The notes under the pieces were generated by a model that saw only the letters and a list, made by a program, of their open reading frames with translations, ran no database searches and was not told where the DNA came from. This document shows, piece after piece, positions 12,007-23,608 of a stretch of 64,000 nucleotides of DNA (position 1 is its first letter; every line of letters begins with the position of its first letter). A program made the translations under genes and the position numbers. Origin of the DNA: Melastoma dodecandrum (Eukaryota > Streptophyta > Magnoliopsida > Myrtales > Melastomataceae); contig JARUPY010000088.1 in NCBI GenBank assembly GCA_029817715.1, forward strand, positions 868,001 to 932,000, read 5' to 3'.

Positions 12007-13134
12007 TTATGTTTCGAGTTTTGGTGGAGTGAAAGGATGACGAATCTGTCCTGAATACCATAGATTGACAATCAGCCTCATCTTTATGTCCCCAATGCCC
12101 CTGCCTAGATATAGGAAATATGCCTCGATTGGTGGCTGCAGCTCTTCCACGAGAATAGGTACTTCTGCTTTACCTCCAAATTGGTGTGCAACACGAGCTG
12201 GTAGGTAATATGATGACCCGTTGATTCCCAGTATCGGAATGTATGCACCTTTCTTGGAGTCGATGAGTACGTTGTCCATCTTGAAACAACGAGCCATGGG
12301 GTAGAAATCCGTTTCTGTAAGGGCCTTGAAGAAATCATGAACTTGACGGAAGCTCCTATTTGGGAATATAGCATAGTTGGCCATATAATGCATCAAGTTC
12401 GGGGCGTGGTTGGGACGCAATGCATATCCAGGGATTCCCAAATGTGTTAGGAACCATGTTTGCAATAACGGGAGGCAGAAAGAAGCGGTGTGGTGTTTGA
12501 TCCCACGCTGAGCTCCTGAGGTGATCTTAGTCAATCCATAGTAGGTTTCTCCCAGTAGGTTTGGTACAAAAGGGCGATCTTCCAAGATAGCCCTTGTAAT
12601 GTAGACTGCCCAGGTGCATATTGAATTCTCGGTACCAGGGTAAAGGATCATTCCGACAAAGAGGAGAACAAATATTCTTGCGGATGGTTGTCCGTCACCT
12701 TCTTCTGGGAAGTATGGTGCATATCGAAAGGTAAGGATCCTGTCGATTGGAATGTAACCCAGCTTTGTTGATACTATTAGGCTGTGAACCGCTGCGTATT
12801 CCATCCTGAACAGCAAGGGCAGTTCATCGCATACTGATCCTCTCCAAACAAGGGGAAGGATCCCCTGCTTGTGACTGAAACCCGTCAGTTGCAGGTACTC
12901 TTCGTAAGTGGGAGCCAGCTCGAAATTGTTGAAGTGGAAGGTAAATGTGTCTGTGTTCCATTTTGCCACAAGGTTTTGTAGAACAGCCCAGTCCAGTTCC
13001 ACCTTGATAAGGTCCATCATGTTTTTCAACTTTGACTCTACAAACTTTTTCTCGCCAGGTGGAAGGATCCTGAACCAATCCCTCAACTTCTTCATCGGAG
13101 GTTGATCTGACCTCAATCTAATGTAGGTAGCCAT
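12007..13134 (-). CDS. plant mobile domain (PMD/aminotransferase-like) ORF carried by the retrotransposon
   Basis: An intact 375-residue ORF placed between the primer-binding site and gag, starting 451 bases after the PBS on the minus strand. It begins with a region containing LRDWFRILPPGEKKFVESKL and then the signature FELAPTYEEYLQLTGF (residues about 71-86). That signature is the hallmark of the plant mobile domain family shared by MAIN/MAIL proteins and TE-borne ORFs. Ogre/Tat elements are known to carry an additional ORF upstream of gag. No catalytic residues are recognisable to me and its biochemical role is unknown. The ORF is uninterrupted while gag is broken. Confidence 0.8.
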   Translation of the reverse strand: MATYIRLRSDQPPMKKLRDWFRILPPGEKKFVESKLKNMMDLIKVELDWAVLQNLVAKWNTDTFTFHFNNFELAPTYEEYLQLTGFSHKQGILPLVWRGSVCDELPLLFRMEYAAVHSLIVSTKLGYIPIDRILTFRYAPYFPEEGDGQPSARIFVLLFVGMILYPGTENSICTWAVYITRAILEDRPFVPNLLGETYYGLTKITSGAQRGIKHHTASFCLPLLQTWFLTHLGIPGYALRPNHAPNLMHYMANYAIFPNRSFRQVHDFFKALTETDFYPMARCFKMDNVLIDSKKGAYIPILGINGSSYYLPARVAHQFGGKAEVPILVEELQPPIEAYFLYLGRGIGDIKMRLIVNLWYSGQIRHPFTPPKLET

Positions 13135-13584
13135 TCTTGGAACCTACAAAAAGAAGTTAGTTGTTTTGCTATGATTATGCCAAATATGGACCTATATGAA
13201 TGCGATGCAAAAAACCGTAAAACGAAAAAAATAACCCTGCCGACCGAGCCTGAAATAATCTGCTGGACAAAGTCAAAACAAATGGTTAGAGTCATAACAT
13301 ATTATATGACCTTCAAACACATGCCTATCTAGACTGGCTTTTGACTCACCCTCGGACGAAGGGTGAGTTGGTATATGCCTCAGGTAAAGAGGTAGACAAC
13401 CTCTCCCACACGGCAAGTATACCCCTAAACTTAGGTGTCCCTGGGTTTTAGGACGACTCACTGTATGCGTAGCAGAGACAATCAGGAAAGTAAAGCGCAA
13501 ACACACTCCATACAAAGCCTAGGTTGCCCCCCCAATTTTGAAAAAGATTTTTCGACCCTAATCCTCTGGAAAATTACCCAAGTG

Positions 13585-13602
13585 TCCCCAGCGGAGTCGC
13601 CA
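13585..13602 (-). other. primer-binding site of the retrotransposon
   Basis: On the minus strand TGGCGACTCCGCTGGGGA begins four bases after the 5' LTR end. It starts with TGG, the complement of a tRNA 3' CCA. Ogre-type elements have been reported to use tRNA-Arg; I could not match the tRNA here. Confidence 0.75.
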
Positions 13603-13606
13603 AATC

Positions 13607-14681
13607 TGTCGCGGGTGATCCCATTTCCGGTTCCATCTAAAATGGATATCATCTCTTGACGATAAGGCTTCAAATTTTGAAAATGTGAAGGAGTTGCCAC
13701 TAACCTATTTTAAGTTCAAGTTAGAAAAACTGTAGAGATTCGTTATGGTACGGGAATTAGGGATTACTAAATCGCATGCATCAAAAGAAAAGGGAGGCTT
13801 TTATTGTGTGTTTTCGATGTCCGATTTTATTGAGCTCGGTTTTAGAAAAAAAGAAATTGTTAAAAATAATCACGAGCCCAATATGCTAGAAATCTATGTG
13901 AATCATTTTTTAGAAAATACTTCTTCTTAAAAATTGATTTTTCGGGCAAAATGCAGGCAGTATGGATTTATTAATGCCCTTAACAGTTTCTAAGCCAAAA
14001 ATAAATTCAAGGGGAGAACCGGGTGTTTGTACCATTTCTCGTTCTATATAGGACGCCCCCGTTAGCGTTTGTACCTCACGGTGCCGTTTTTAGAATAGGT
14101 TTACGGCGAACCTGGCGAGCCGTTGATGCCGTAACGTTTGGTGAGTGCGAAGCCGTCTTCAGAGGGTCTTGATCTTCGAGAATCCAAATAATCCCTCGAA
14201 TACTTCGTTATCTTGAATACGCCGAATGGGGTGCGTGTCTTAGTTGTCCGCAGGGCATGCCCCCCAAGGTACATGCATAAATATCGAATAAACAAAGTAA
14301 ACTGTTCGAAGATGGTTTGAAACAGGATTAATTATAACATTGTAGGAGTTATTTCAATGGAAGAGAACTTGCAATAAACCTCCATACATGCAACTATAAT
14401 TACTGACCCGTAACGATTAAAACCACATTGTGTTATAAATCAATTGAGCAGAAATAAAAAAAAGTTGAAAACATTTTTTAAGAAAATAAATTTTGAAAGT
14501 ATGGAAGAAATAATTAAAATGATTTTTAATTAGAAAGACAAGACACAACAGATTATAAACGTCATGTAGGAAACTAAATTAAAATCTAAAATAAATAAAT
14601 AAATAAAAAGAAATAAAAGCATGACAACACGTCCCAAAGCAGCAAAAAGATGTTTTCTTTTTAATTGATAAAATAATAATA

Positions 14682-14739
<58 letters not shown>

Positions 14740-16655
14740 TAAAAATTGAGTCGAGACTTGATGAATTCTACCCACAGTTAATACAATTGTTAAAATCGAT
14801 AAACTAAGTAAAATTAGAGACGGAACAAAGCAAAGCCAACCCACGTTTCAATTTAGCATAATTAAAACAAAAAGAATTAGAGAGGTGAGACGAGACTAAC
14901 CAAGGAGAACTCTGTTTGCTGGGGGTTGAGCATCTTTGGGTTCGTGACAATCTATGGCGTGGATTCGCCGGGGTTTGGTTAGATGCAAGCGAAACGAGAG
15001 CATCAACATGCTTGGATCAAGCCATGACAAGGCAACCCGAGCGGAGCGTCGCCAGATCTGACCTAAATGTGAGCGTGCACCGATTAGGAGAGAAGAGGGT
15101 CGGCCTCCCGGGAAGAGACCCGTTGCCGTCGTATGACCCGTAGGGGGAGGATTTGGGATCTGAACCAGGTCGATTATGGAGCTTCGACGTATGGGGTTCA
15201 CCACATGGCAGAGGGAGGTCGGCTGGGTAGTTGAGACTCGGTGCCGATGCCTTAGATGGGTAAGCCGAGAGGGAGGATCCTGGAAGTGCGTTGAGGCAGC
15301 TGATGGCAACGAGAGGCGGGGACACGCCCTGGGCGTCGTGGTTGTCGAAGTTGGGAGTGCCTTGGGCTCCTAGTCAATTCCGCTGGGTTTGGTGCTGGGA
15401 GTAGACAGGTTTGGCCATCGTGGTTGTCGAGACTTGGTGTCTGCTGTCAAAAGGACGAGGCGCTGCTGGTGTGGCCATCCACAGATATGGAGCACAACAG
15501 AGAGGCCGTTGTTTCGCTGGAACAGACATCTTCATCGCTGTCGCGACCAGGAGACGGCTAAGGACGGCATGGGTCTGCTGTGCGCTTGATATATATCTGC
15601 GAAGCATAGGCTGGTATGAAACTGCGATCTCTAGTATTTGCTGTAGCCGTGGTTGTCACTGCTGTTGGTGCGAGGCTCGTTGCTGCGGGAGCTGAGGTAT
15701 CATCCTGAGGTGTCCTGCAAAGGTGGATACTCCAGGATGGTGGGGAGCCTGATCTGGAAGGAGTCTCGTAATGTAGGACGGTGGCTGGTCGCCGGGATGC
15801 GGTGCTTGATTCTGACGCTGCTTCTAGAGGTGGGGGACGACGGTGACCAGAACGAATTCGGCCGACGGGGCGAGGACGACGCTGGCTTCTTCTTCGGCTC
15901 CTTCATGGGAGATGCTGCGGGTGCGGACAGCTGCGGTCCGAAGATTTTCATGAGGAGCAGCACCTTGTTTACCTGGTAGACCGCGAGCTGATTTTTCTGA
16001 ATAAATGGTGTTGCCCGCTGTCACGTTGATTAAGCCGGTTGATATGTTCACCGAATTGCCGAACGTGGCCAAGTTCATGGAGAACTTGAACTTGCCAATA
16101 CCCACCAGCCTGAGTCCTCAAAGGGGTTGCTGACGCTCTGGAACTTTGGGGGTTTTAGGGGCGAGACACCAATTGCTGATTGAAAAAATACAGAATGAAT
16201 CAAAAAGTAGATAAATTCATAGAATCAATCGGAAACAAAGGAAAGAAGCTACCGGGTACTGAAAACGTCTTGATGGAGGGGGATCTATCTGACGTCGCTG
16301 AAGAATAATCTGAAGTTTGCTGTCGCGTCGAAGAAAGCTCGGCCGACTGGAATATGACCTGATGCAATTTCTACCGAGAAAAATCGAGAAGAGACATTAC
16401 CTTGAACGACGAAGCCTTTGTTTTTCTGTCTCTTCTCTCGGTGCTTGTACGTGTATCTGAGTGTGTCTCTTGTCTAAACCTTCCCCCCTTTTATAGTTTC
16501 TTTTGTCCTTCGTATTTTTTGCAATGCAATATTATGTTTCCCCACTTTGATTTTATTTCATTTTGATTTGATTTGATTTTATTTCATTTTGATTTTATTT
16601 TATTTTATTTTGTTTTGCTATTTTTAGTGATTTTGAAAAAAATTAGGTTATGACA
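13607..16655 (-). repeat. right LTR (5' LTR of the element), complete
   Basis: A 3049-base LTR reading TGTCGCGGGTGATCCC at its left and TTAGGTTATGACA at its right. GCGTG (16656-16660) follows and duplicates the left flank. It contains an (AAT)n run at about 14673-14735 that is much longer than in the left LTR. Confidence 0.9.
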
Positions 16656-16660
16656 GCGTG
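16656..16660. repeat. right target-site duplication of LTR retrotransposon
   Basis: GCGTG, identical to 3839-3843. Confidence 0.85.
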
Positions 16661-17446
16661 CTAGGCCGAAAAATGTGCGTACAAAAACAAGTACTTAGAC
16701 TCTCTTGGCTACACATCTCCGGCAAAACCGTCTCTTGCTGGACCATGTTGGCCGGCGATGAACTCCTCTGCATGAGCGGCTGCCAACGCCACCGACTCCC
16801 CTCCCTCCCCTGCCTCGGCCGACATCCCAGTCGTCTCACCCACCCTGACGTCAATCAGTCATTTGTGCCACCTTGATCGACCTTGACGTCCCGCACCCGT
16901 CCTTTGTGGTCCGCCTAAACAGTTTGTCACCCGCCACGGACTCTGCTGCGGCAGGACGAGTGGGCGGACTTCTCGGGGCGGTGAAGGATCCGGGGCTTAC
17001 GACGGATCTTGGTGGCGACTGGCAATGATCTTCTATGCCGTCCTCGCAGGAGGGAACTTCAAATTCAGATAGGACATGTTATAGAATTTGGTTTCTCCAC
17101 TTGGCGTCCAAACGTTGGTGCCTGTCTGTTCTTTGTAGTGTTTTGGTTGAATGAGAGAGCATAAGATGCTCAAATGATGGCTTTAGAATTTATGCACTTT
17201 TGGGTTTGATTATGTTCTTGTTAGGACCAGCTTGGTTCTGACTCTGAATTTCTCAAAATATATGTGATTAAACTTATTAGAATCAGATAAGCAAATGGAT
17301 AGGGGGACTGTCCATTGTCCATCCCCAACCCGGGTTTGGTCCTTTTCATCATTTTGGGTGCACAAATATTCTTACATGTCCATGATGATGACTTTTATAT
17401 GGCACAAACAATTTACTTCCTTTTTTTGCATGGACAGACAAACATG
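16661..17446. other. upstream region of the second 11S gene
   Basis: No supported gene. The first 300 bases are GC-richer; the remainder is A/T-rich and leads into the legumin-type promoter. The retrotransposon stands about 1.0 kb upstream of the start codon of the next gene. Confidence 0.5.
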
Positions 17447-17474
17447 TCCTTGCCATGCAACTTCTTCAGAATCA
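17447..17474 (+). promoter_or_regulatory. legumin-box-like element with RY core
   Basis: The sequence around CCATGCAACTTCTTCAGAAT matches the legumin box (CCATGCA core followed by CT-rich and AGAAT parts). Two more CATGCAA cores follow at about 17494 and 17538. RY cores are bound by the B3 seed regulators ABI3, FUS3 and LEC2. Confidence 0.65.
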
Positions 17475-17560
17475 AAGAGACAGATGGTCGGGGACATGCA
17501 ACGATTCCCCACCACCACGTCGCGTGTCTGAAGATTTCATGCAATGTGTCCTAAACCCAA

Positions 17561-17568
17561 CATGCATA
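17561..17568 (+). promoter_or_regulatory. RY repeat CATGCATA
   Basis: A full RY core about 40 bases before the TATA box of the 11S gene. A CCACGTCGC ABRE-like motif stands at about 17516. The combination is typical of embryo-specific storage genes. Confidence 0.6.
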
Positions 17569-17598
17569 ATCATCCAAAAACACACCAAGCACTTGAGA

Positions 17599-17606
17599 TT
17601 TATAAG
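17599..17606 (+). promoter_or_regulatory. TATA box of second 11S gene
   Basis: TTTATAAG about 53 bases before the chosen ATG. An in-frame ATG at 17608 touches this box and would lie upstream of the transcript start, so the ATG at 17659 is preferred. Confidence 0.6.
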
Positions 17607-17658
17607 AATGGCTGAAACCCAATCCCATCTTCATCACTCAAACACACTTCCTTTAGCA

Positions 17659-19311
17659 ATGGCTGCAGCAAAGTCGGTGCTGTTGGCCTTCCTCCTGTCG
17701 TCGTTCCTCGCCGGGACTGCCCTCGGCAAGGGATACTCCACCACTAGGCTCTCCGAGGGCCAGCAGTGCCGTCTCCGCAGGATCCAGTCCGTCCAGCCCA
17801 ACCAGAGGATCGAGTCCGAGGGTGGGCTCACTGAACTCTGGGACTACTATGATGAACAGTTCGAGTGTGCTGGAGTCGTAGCCTGTCGCAACACCCTCCG
17901 CCAGAACTCCCTCTTCCTCCCCGAGTTCCACAACGCCCCCCGCCTCATTTACATCGAGCGCGGCCGAGGCTTGCTCGGGATTACCTTCCCGGGCTGCGCC
18001 GAGACTTACCACTCGGACCCGTCGGCGGGCGAGCGCCGTGCCGGGCTTGAGAGGTTGGGGGGACAGAGTGAGACGGAGCAGTCCGAGAGAAGGGACCAGC
18101 ACCAGAAGGTCCACCGAATTCGCCGCGGCGACATCATTGCCATCCCCGAGGGCGCCGTCCACTGGTGCTATAACGATGGGGACGAGGAGCTTGTTGCTAT
18201 CTCCGTTATCGACTTGAACAACCAGAACAACCAACTCGACGAGAGGCCGAGGGTAGGGAGAACACCGTCCACTAACCGATAGTTTTGTATTTTGGATAGC
18301 ATATGAATTTTCTTGATGTCGAACAGGCCTTCTTCCTTGCTGGGGGATTCGGCGGAGGGGAAAGAGGATTCCGCGGACAGACTGAGGGCCGAGGCGGGAG
18401 ATTTAATTACCGGAACATATTCCAGGGATTCGATGAGCACATGCTTGCAGAGTCCTACGGCGTGTCGCCTGACCTCATTAGAAGGATGCAGAGCCAGAAC
18501 ACTGACAGGGGGATCATGATCCAAGTACGGGAGAGGATGCGTGTCGTGGCTCCTGAGCAGGATGACGAGGAGTTTGAGCTCGAGGAAGAAGAGCGCTTCA
18601 GGAGGAGGAGGTTCAATTCCGAGGAAGACGAGGCGGTCGCCAGGAACGGATTCGAGGAGACCTTCTGCACCATGAAGGTGAGGCAGAACATCGAGGTGAG
18701 GAGGGAAGCTGAGGTTCACTCGAGACAGGCCGGGAAGCTCAACCTTGTCAACATGCACAAGATGCCAATCCTTCAGTACATCGACATGAGCGCTGAGAGA
18801 GGCCGCCTCAACCCGGTAATCTGTGACGCAGCGAATCCCTATACATTTCCACAACACGATGCAAAATGGCCATTGATTCCAACTCTGAACTATCTTTTTC
18901 CTCCTAATGCAGCGAGCCCTGTACACGCCACACTGGTCAATAACAGACCACAGGCTGGTCTATGTGCTCAGGGGCAATGCGCATGTGCAGATCGCCGACA
19001 ACAACGGGGAGAACATATTCGACGAAAGGGTGAACGAGGGGGAGATGTTCGTGATCCCACAGTTCTACACGACGGTAGCCAGGGCCAGCAACGAGGGGTT
19101 CGAATGGGTGTCCTTCAAGACCTCCGGACAGCCGATGAAGAGCCCGCTCGCGGGTTACACCTCGGTCCTCCGTGCCCTCCCCATCGAGGTGATCGAGAAC
19201 GCATACGGGATGTCTCCTAGGGAGGCAATGGAGGTGAAGTTCAACCGGGACCACCAGACGTTCCTCCTGTCGCCGAGCCAACAGGGAGGTGGCGTGGGCC
19301 GCTTCGATTGA
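17659..19311 (+). CDS. 11S (legumin-type) seed storage globulin, complete
   Basis: Three exons: 17659-18252, 18327-18815 and 18913-19311, together 493 residues, normal for the family. Residues 1-23 form a signal peptide (MAAAKSVLLAFLLSSFLAG). Then follow the N-terminal cupin with CRLRRIQSVQPN, the NQLDERPR/AFFLAGG splice junction, an acidic/Arg variable loop, the cleavage site NGFEETFC, and the C-terminal cupin (PHWSITDHRLVYVLRGNAH). The protein is made on the ER, cut after Asn in the storage vacuole, and packed as hexamers. The region that is split by intron 1 in many legumin genes is a single exon here, as in B-type legumins. The promoter has legumin/RY boxes and a TATA box, so embryo-specific expression is inferred. 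It is in tandem with the partial 11S gene at the left edge but lacks that gene's Gly/Tyr repeats. Confidence 0.95.
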
Positions 19312-19362
19312 GCCATTAGTTTTTCCCTAGTAAAGTACTATAATAAGTACGAGGTTACCGGT

Positions 19363-19368
19363 AATAAA
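19363..19368 (+). terminator. poly(A) signal of second 11S gene
   Basis: AATAAA 52 bases after the stop; a second copy stands at 19532-19537. Confidence 0.55.
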
Positions 19369-19744
19369 AACTAAGGGCCAGGGAGGGGGGGTCACTTTCA
19401 GAAAAAGTGCAGAAAACCTGATCCTTTCTTTCTATGCTGAGAGAAGGGTCTTGAAAGTTTTAGATCGGCAAGTTCGGGGAATGTAATGTTAACATGAAGG
19501 CAACCTCTTACCTTTTGTCTTGAATGAATGAAATAAAGATAGTGGCCCACTACCCTACTAAGAGATATGTTTTGAAATTACTTACCGAAATAAGGCTTCG
19601 AAATTCCATTAAGGTTTAGTGATGGAGTCAAAAGAATTGTAACCGAGTCCTTTCCTCTGTTTTCCACTAACTTCTATCTCCCGCAGAATCGCCACCTTCA
19701 ATTTTTTTTTTTTTTTTTGAAGAACAAGAAGGCAAAAGAAACTG

Positions 19745-22700
19745 TCAGATGAGAGCTTGGACACCGATCTGCTGCATTTCCCTTAACCTCCAAACAGGGT
19801 AGATGGCGCCTTCTCCCAGCTCTTCCGGATCCACTTGTTGCATGGCCCATGCATAGTACACCGTGCGTATGGTGTCCTTGGAGAGTTCAAAGAAACAAAA
19901 GGAAACAACATTAGGATTCACAGACAGTTCCCCCATTTTGATCAGCAATGTTGGGAGGGTTTTACCTTGCCTCCTTCTGTTATTGCTCCGTTTCTATCAC
20001 GCACACAGTGAACTTGCTGAGTTTGGAACTGTAAGAGAAGGGCATGAACAACGGGCATAATCAGTTAATCCTCGCGTTTCAGAAAGTTGTGATCGGTGTA
20101 GTTGGGTTTTGGAAAGATAACTGGGAAACTTACGGCTAGGATTATTATAGGCGAAGTGCCCATCATCTTCGTTTCTCGTACTTCCACCTCCGATATGTGC
20201 AGGATCTGCTACTTATGGAGGTTCAAAACAACGATTCGGTAGATGCAATGGCATGGGTTAAGTAGTATCCTGGGAATTCTTACCCTGTTATCGAAAAAAA
20301 TACCGTGGCTTTGATAAGCACTGTGCTCGGCTTTGCACCTTTCGATGACCTCCGGACTACAGTATTTGCTCAATGTTTCGACATCGCCCTGAACAGAGTA
20401 GGGTAAAATGTGTTAATGTCGTCCAGGCCATGCATATATGTAAATGGGATAATCAAACTGTCGATGCTCGCACTGGAACTTACCTTAATGTAAGCATTTA
20501 GTACTGGTTTCACGAGTTCTTGAACTTCAGCGACGAAATCAGGCAGAGAAAATGAGCTGTTTGTCAAGAAGATGGTGAAACTCACTTGTGAGAAATAAAT
20601 AATGATGGAGCAGAAACCACCCAGAAAATAGTTCCTTAAAAGCGAGCTTACGGGTCTCTTCGGCGTATCTCCTTTACTGATGCTGCAGCATCTGTTTCCT
20701 GGAATATACTCTCGTTGAGACTGCAGGAACAGGGCATCAAAAGCTAATAATGGAGGAAAAAGTACAGTAAAAAAAAAAAAGAAATTCAACAACTCACTCC
20801 TGGATTTTGTGAACAACAGGGTTGTCGCTGGTCTCCCATCTCTCCCGCATATCTTCAGCTATCTGCCAAGGTCAGAAAGAGCAACTTAACTATATGACCC
20901 TCTTTTCACATACCTGTGATAAAGAAATACTAGAGAAATGCAGATACCTCTTGACCTTTCGTCACAACTGGTTCACTCATATCACTGACACGCTTGAACA
21001 TAGGGTGACCTTGTAGCTAATTGAGAAATCCAAATTACATATTAATATTCTGCTGATCTACGAGAATTCTCCTTGCAATGCATAAAATTTCTATTGGACC
21101 TCAATCTTACCGTTCCTTTTACTTCATCCCATTTTTTACCGAACCAAGATTGCTTAGAAGGCACGATGACGATATCGGTTCTTGTACTTTTTTCAACTTT
21201 TGATGCGGAAGGAGAGTGCTCCATGTGCTTTCTCTTAGTAGGACCACCTTTGAGCTCTTCCCTCACAATATCAAACCCCTTCTTTGCCATATCAATGACT
21301 TGTGCATCCTTCAGTTTCTGGAAGGTAGCCAACACCTTTGGGGAACCAGAGAAAAAACTGGACCGGTACTTCCCAAAGAATGAGCCTGCATCGTTACTGG
21401 AACCAGTTTCCTCTCTTTTATCTTTTGCATGTGCTCCATCATTTCCCTCCTTCCCATGATCTTGATGCTGACTAGAGCCACAAGTAGATGCTGTGGTGTC
21501 CTGATTCCCCATTCCAAAGCGTTCTTTCACCTAAATTAAGTAATCGCGTCGTGTTCTTAAAATCTCCAACCTACTTTGCCAGATAGTTTAACCAAGCCAC
21601 TAGAAGAACTAAGAACCATACCTCTTCTGTGGCAGAAGAAAGTTTTTCCTTCATATCAGCAGAAACCTGAGGTTATCATGAATCTAAATTACACTAAACG
21701 ATTCATCTCATAAGATCAAACCTATATGAGCAAAATACGATTTTCAACCTTCTTCGCAGTGGCTTCTGCATCAGTCCAAACACCATCAACTCGTTTGTAC
21801 AATTGCTCTGATGTCTGCTTCGTTCTGCATCCACCAGACAAACACATATTACCCCATATCTTCCAATTTATAAATGAAAGATGCCCATTAACAAATGCAT
21901 AAGGGACAGGGAAGGCTTCATCCAGAAAGTGTAAAATTACCTAACTTTTAGCTCCTCTTTCACCCCTTTCAACTCTTCTGCTTTTTCCTTCAACTGTTTT
22001 ACAGATTCTTTAAAATCGGGATTCCTGAGTTGCAAGTTTGAACGACTCTTGTGAGCTATTGTGTGCAGAGAAACAAAAGAATGATCTGAGGGAAAATTCA
22101 TGTAACAAAGGCACTGAAAAACATGTGCATCTCAACAAGCCTCCAGAAAGATACTGCGAGAAATCAACTTTCCATAACTATCCCAACAAAAAAAAACACT
22201 AAGAAAACCAAATGATTTTTTCACTCAATAAAACTACAATACCTACGTCAATTCGTATGGTATCTAAGTTAGAGCAATATTTTGGCCAAAACTCCAAGGA
22301 AAACTACTAAGGTTCACCAACTTAGACCCATATCGAATATTTACAAGGATAAGGGTATTGACATAAGCACCCACCCTTCCGCTGAACCCAATTAGATGAC
22401 AAACGAATAAATGCAGCCCTTTCTAAAGATCGGAACATTCCACGACTGATTCAAACTACTGTCCACTCAAAAGCAACGTAACACGCTGGAGCCAAAAGAA
22501 TCACCTTTCAGCCTCGCCTTTAATCTTATTCGAGAACTCATTGAAAATGCTGAAGCTACGATCACTTCTACACCGATTTTCCGCAACCAACCTTATTGGG
22601 GAACTCATACCCTGCCACACCTCAACCGAGAAATCAATCAACGAAACGACCACAGTAATTACAACAAATAAACGCATTCCACTGAGAAAGCCCTCACCTT

Positions 22701-22873
22701 TCAAAAGACCCAACAAATGTTACAGCCAAATAATCCTACATAAATCAATAAAAAGACGAGATTTCGGAGCTGGGGCAGCAGAGACTAACCTGGTAATAGT
22801 GTTGACACGTCAGGGGAGAAGTAACCCGCCGCCGGGAGACAAACAAGTCACGAACGAGCTTTCTACTAGCCAT
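19745..22873 (-). CDS. TIM44: TIM44, mitochondrial inner-membrane import motor subunit
   Basis: Fourteen exons on the minus strand: 22873-22790, 22611-22505, 22024-21941, 21824-21749, 21666-21622, 21530-21111, 21016-20948, 20862-20798, 20720-20652, 20556-20484, 20388-20284, 20205-20134, 20028-19966, 19876-19745. They total 1464 bases (487 residues), in frame throughout. The first exon is a basic presequence ([16 protein letters not shown]). A coiled-coil part follows ([20 protein letters not shown]), then the linker with FQKLKDAQ and [14 protein letters not shown]. The C-terminal Tim44 domain runs from [13 protein letters not shown] through [20 protein letters not shown] to [20 protein letters not shown] and the end VQALI. 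TIM44 tethers mtHsp70 to the TIM23 channel on the matrix side. Residues and exon order match the plant TIM44 family closely. Confidence 0.93.
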
Positions 22874-23608
22874 GGATGAAATTTTTTATCTGGGATTCTT
22901 ATTAAACTAATTCAAGGCAGCTGTTGAATTCATCCCTGCACCAAGAAGCTCGAATCCCAATCAGTTCTAACCCAAACGAGGGTTACTGCAAGGGGGGCGA
23001 CAGGAGAAAAATGTTTAAGCGCGGTTTGTGTGATGGGGGGACGATGTTAGGGCTGAGGGTGATGTAATGAGGTTTTTGGAAGTCTCTCCTTCTTGCAAGA
23101 CGGAAAGAAAACGAGGTTTTTCACCAAGAGACTTGGGGGAAAAGGCAGGGGAATAATTTGCACGAAATCATAAGATTGGCCCCCCAATTTTCACCTTAGT
23201 TTGGAATTAGTCCAATTTTTACGTTCTTCGTGGTAGTGCCAGTGCTGCTGCTATCACACTGACCTCCATGGGATCATCGCGATGAATTCTCATTCGTCCT
23301 GTAAGCCTCCATCTCCACCGGAGTGACCTCTTCCTCTTCCTCTTCCTCTCGTCCGGCGCAGCGACAACAAGGCGTGAAGACCCCGGATCAGAGACGCTAT
23401 GAGGGTATTTAAGACTTATTAAAATCGACATTATAATGTCCCAACCCGTGAAAATTGAGAGGAATTGGTTACATGATATGGCTTTCCAAATGGTCGTGCT
23501 GTATAACAATAACGAACTTGAGGTAAATATTCACCTACAACTACATGTTCATATGCAGTTCATCTTGCTCATCTGAATCCTCCAAGCATAGATATGCGCC
23601 CCCCACCC
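22874..23608. other. intergenic region between TIM44 and the RUS gene
   Basis: Holds the TIM44 5' leader and promoter and the RUS 3' UTR. I see no further gene; a CCTCTTCCTCTTCCTCTTCC run lies near 23327-23350. Confidence 0.5.

Larger units (their letters stand above)
3844..16655 (-). mobile_element. non-autonomous Tat/Ogre-like Ty3/gypsy LTR retrotransposon
   Basis: A 12.8-kb element read on the minus strand. The outer ends are TGTC...GACA, flanked by the perfect duplication GCGTG. The order on the minus strand is: 5' LTR (16655-13607), four-base spacer, primer-binding site TGGCGACTCCGCTGGGGA, an ORF with a plant mobile domain, gag, a long non-coding part with a hairpin repeat array, then the 3' LTR (6763-3844). 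An extra ORF before gag and tandem repeats before the 3' LTR are features described for Ogre/Tat elements. No protease, reverse transcriptase, RNase H or integrase ORF is present, so it would need enzymes from elsewhere. By eye the first 370 bases of the two LTRs differ at about 17 positions, so it is neither brand new nor very old. The polypurine tract and the first 89 bases of the 3' LTR (in element orientation) are missing. Confidence 0.9.

Noticed and set aside
17653..18926. Long minus-strand ORFs (193 and 252 codons) over the second 11S gene
   Set aside because: Shadows of the storage-protein exons; they run through its introns and lack any family feature.
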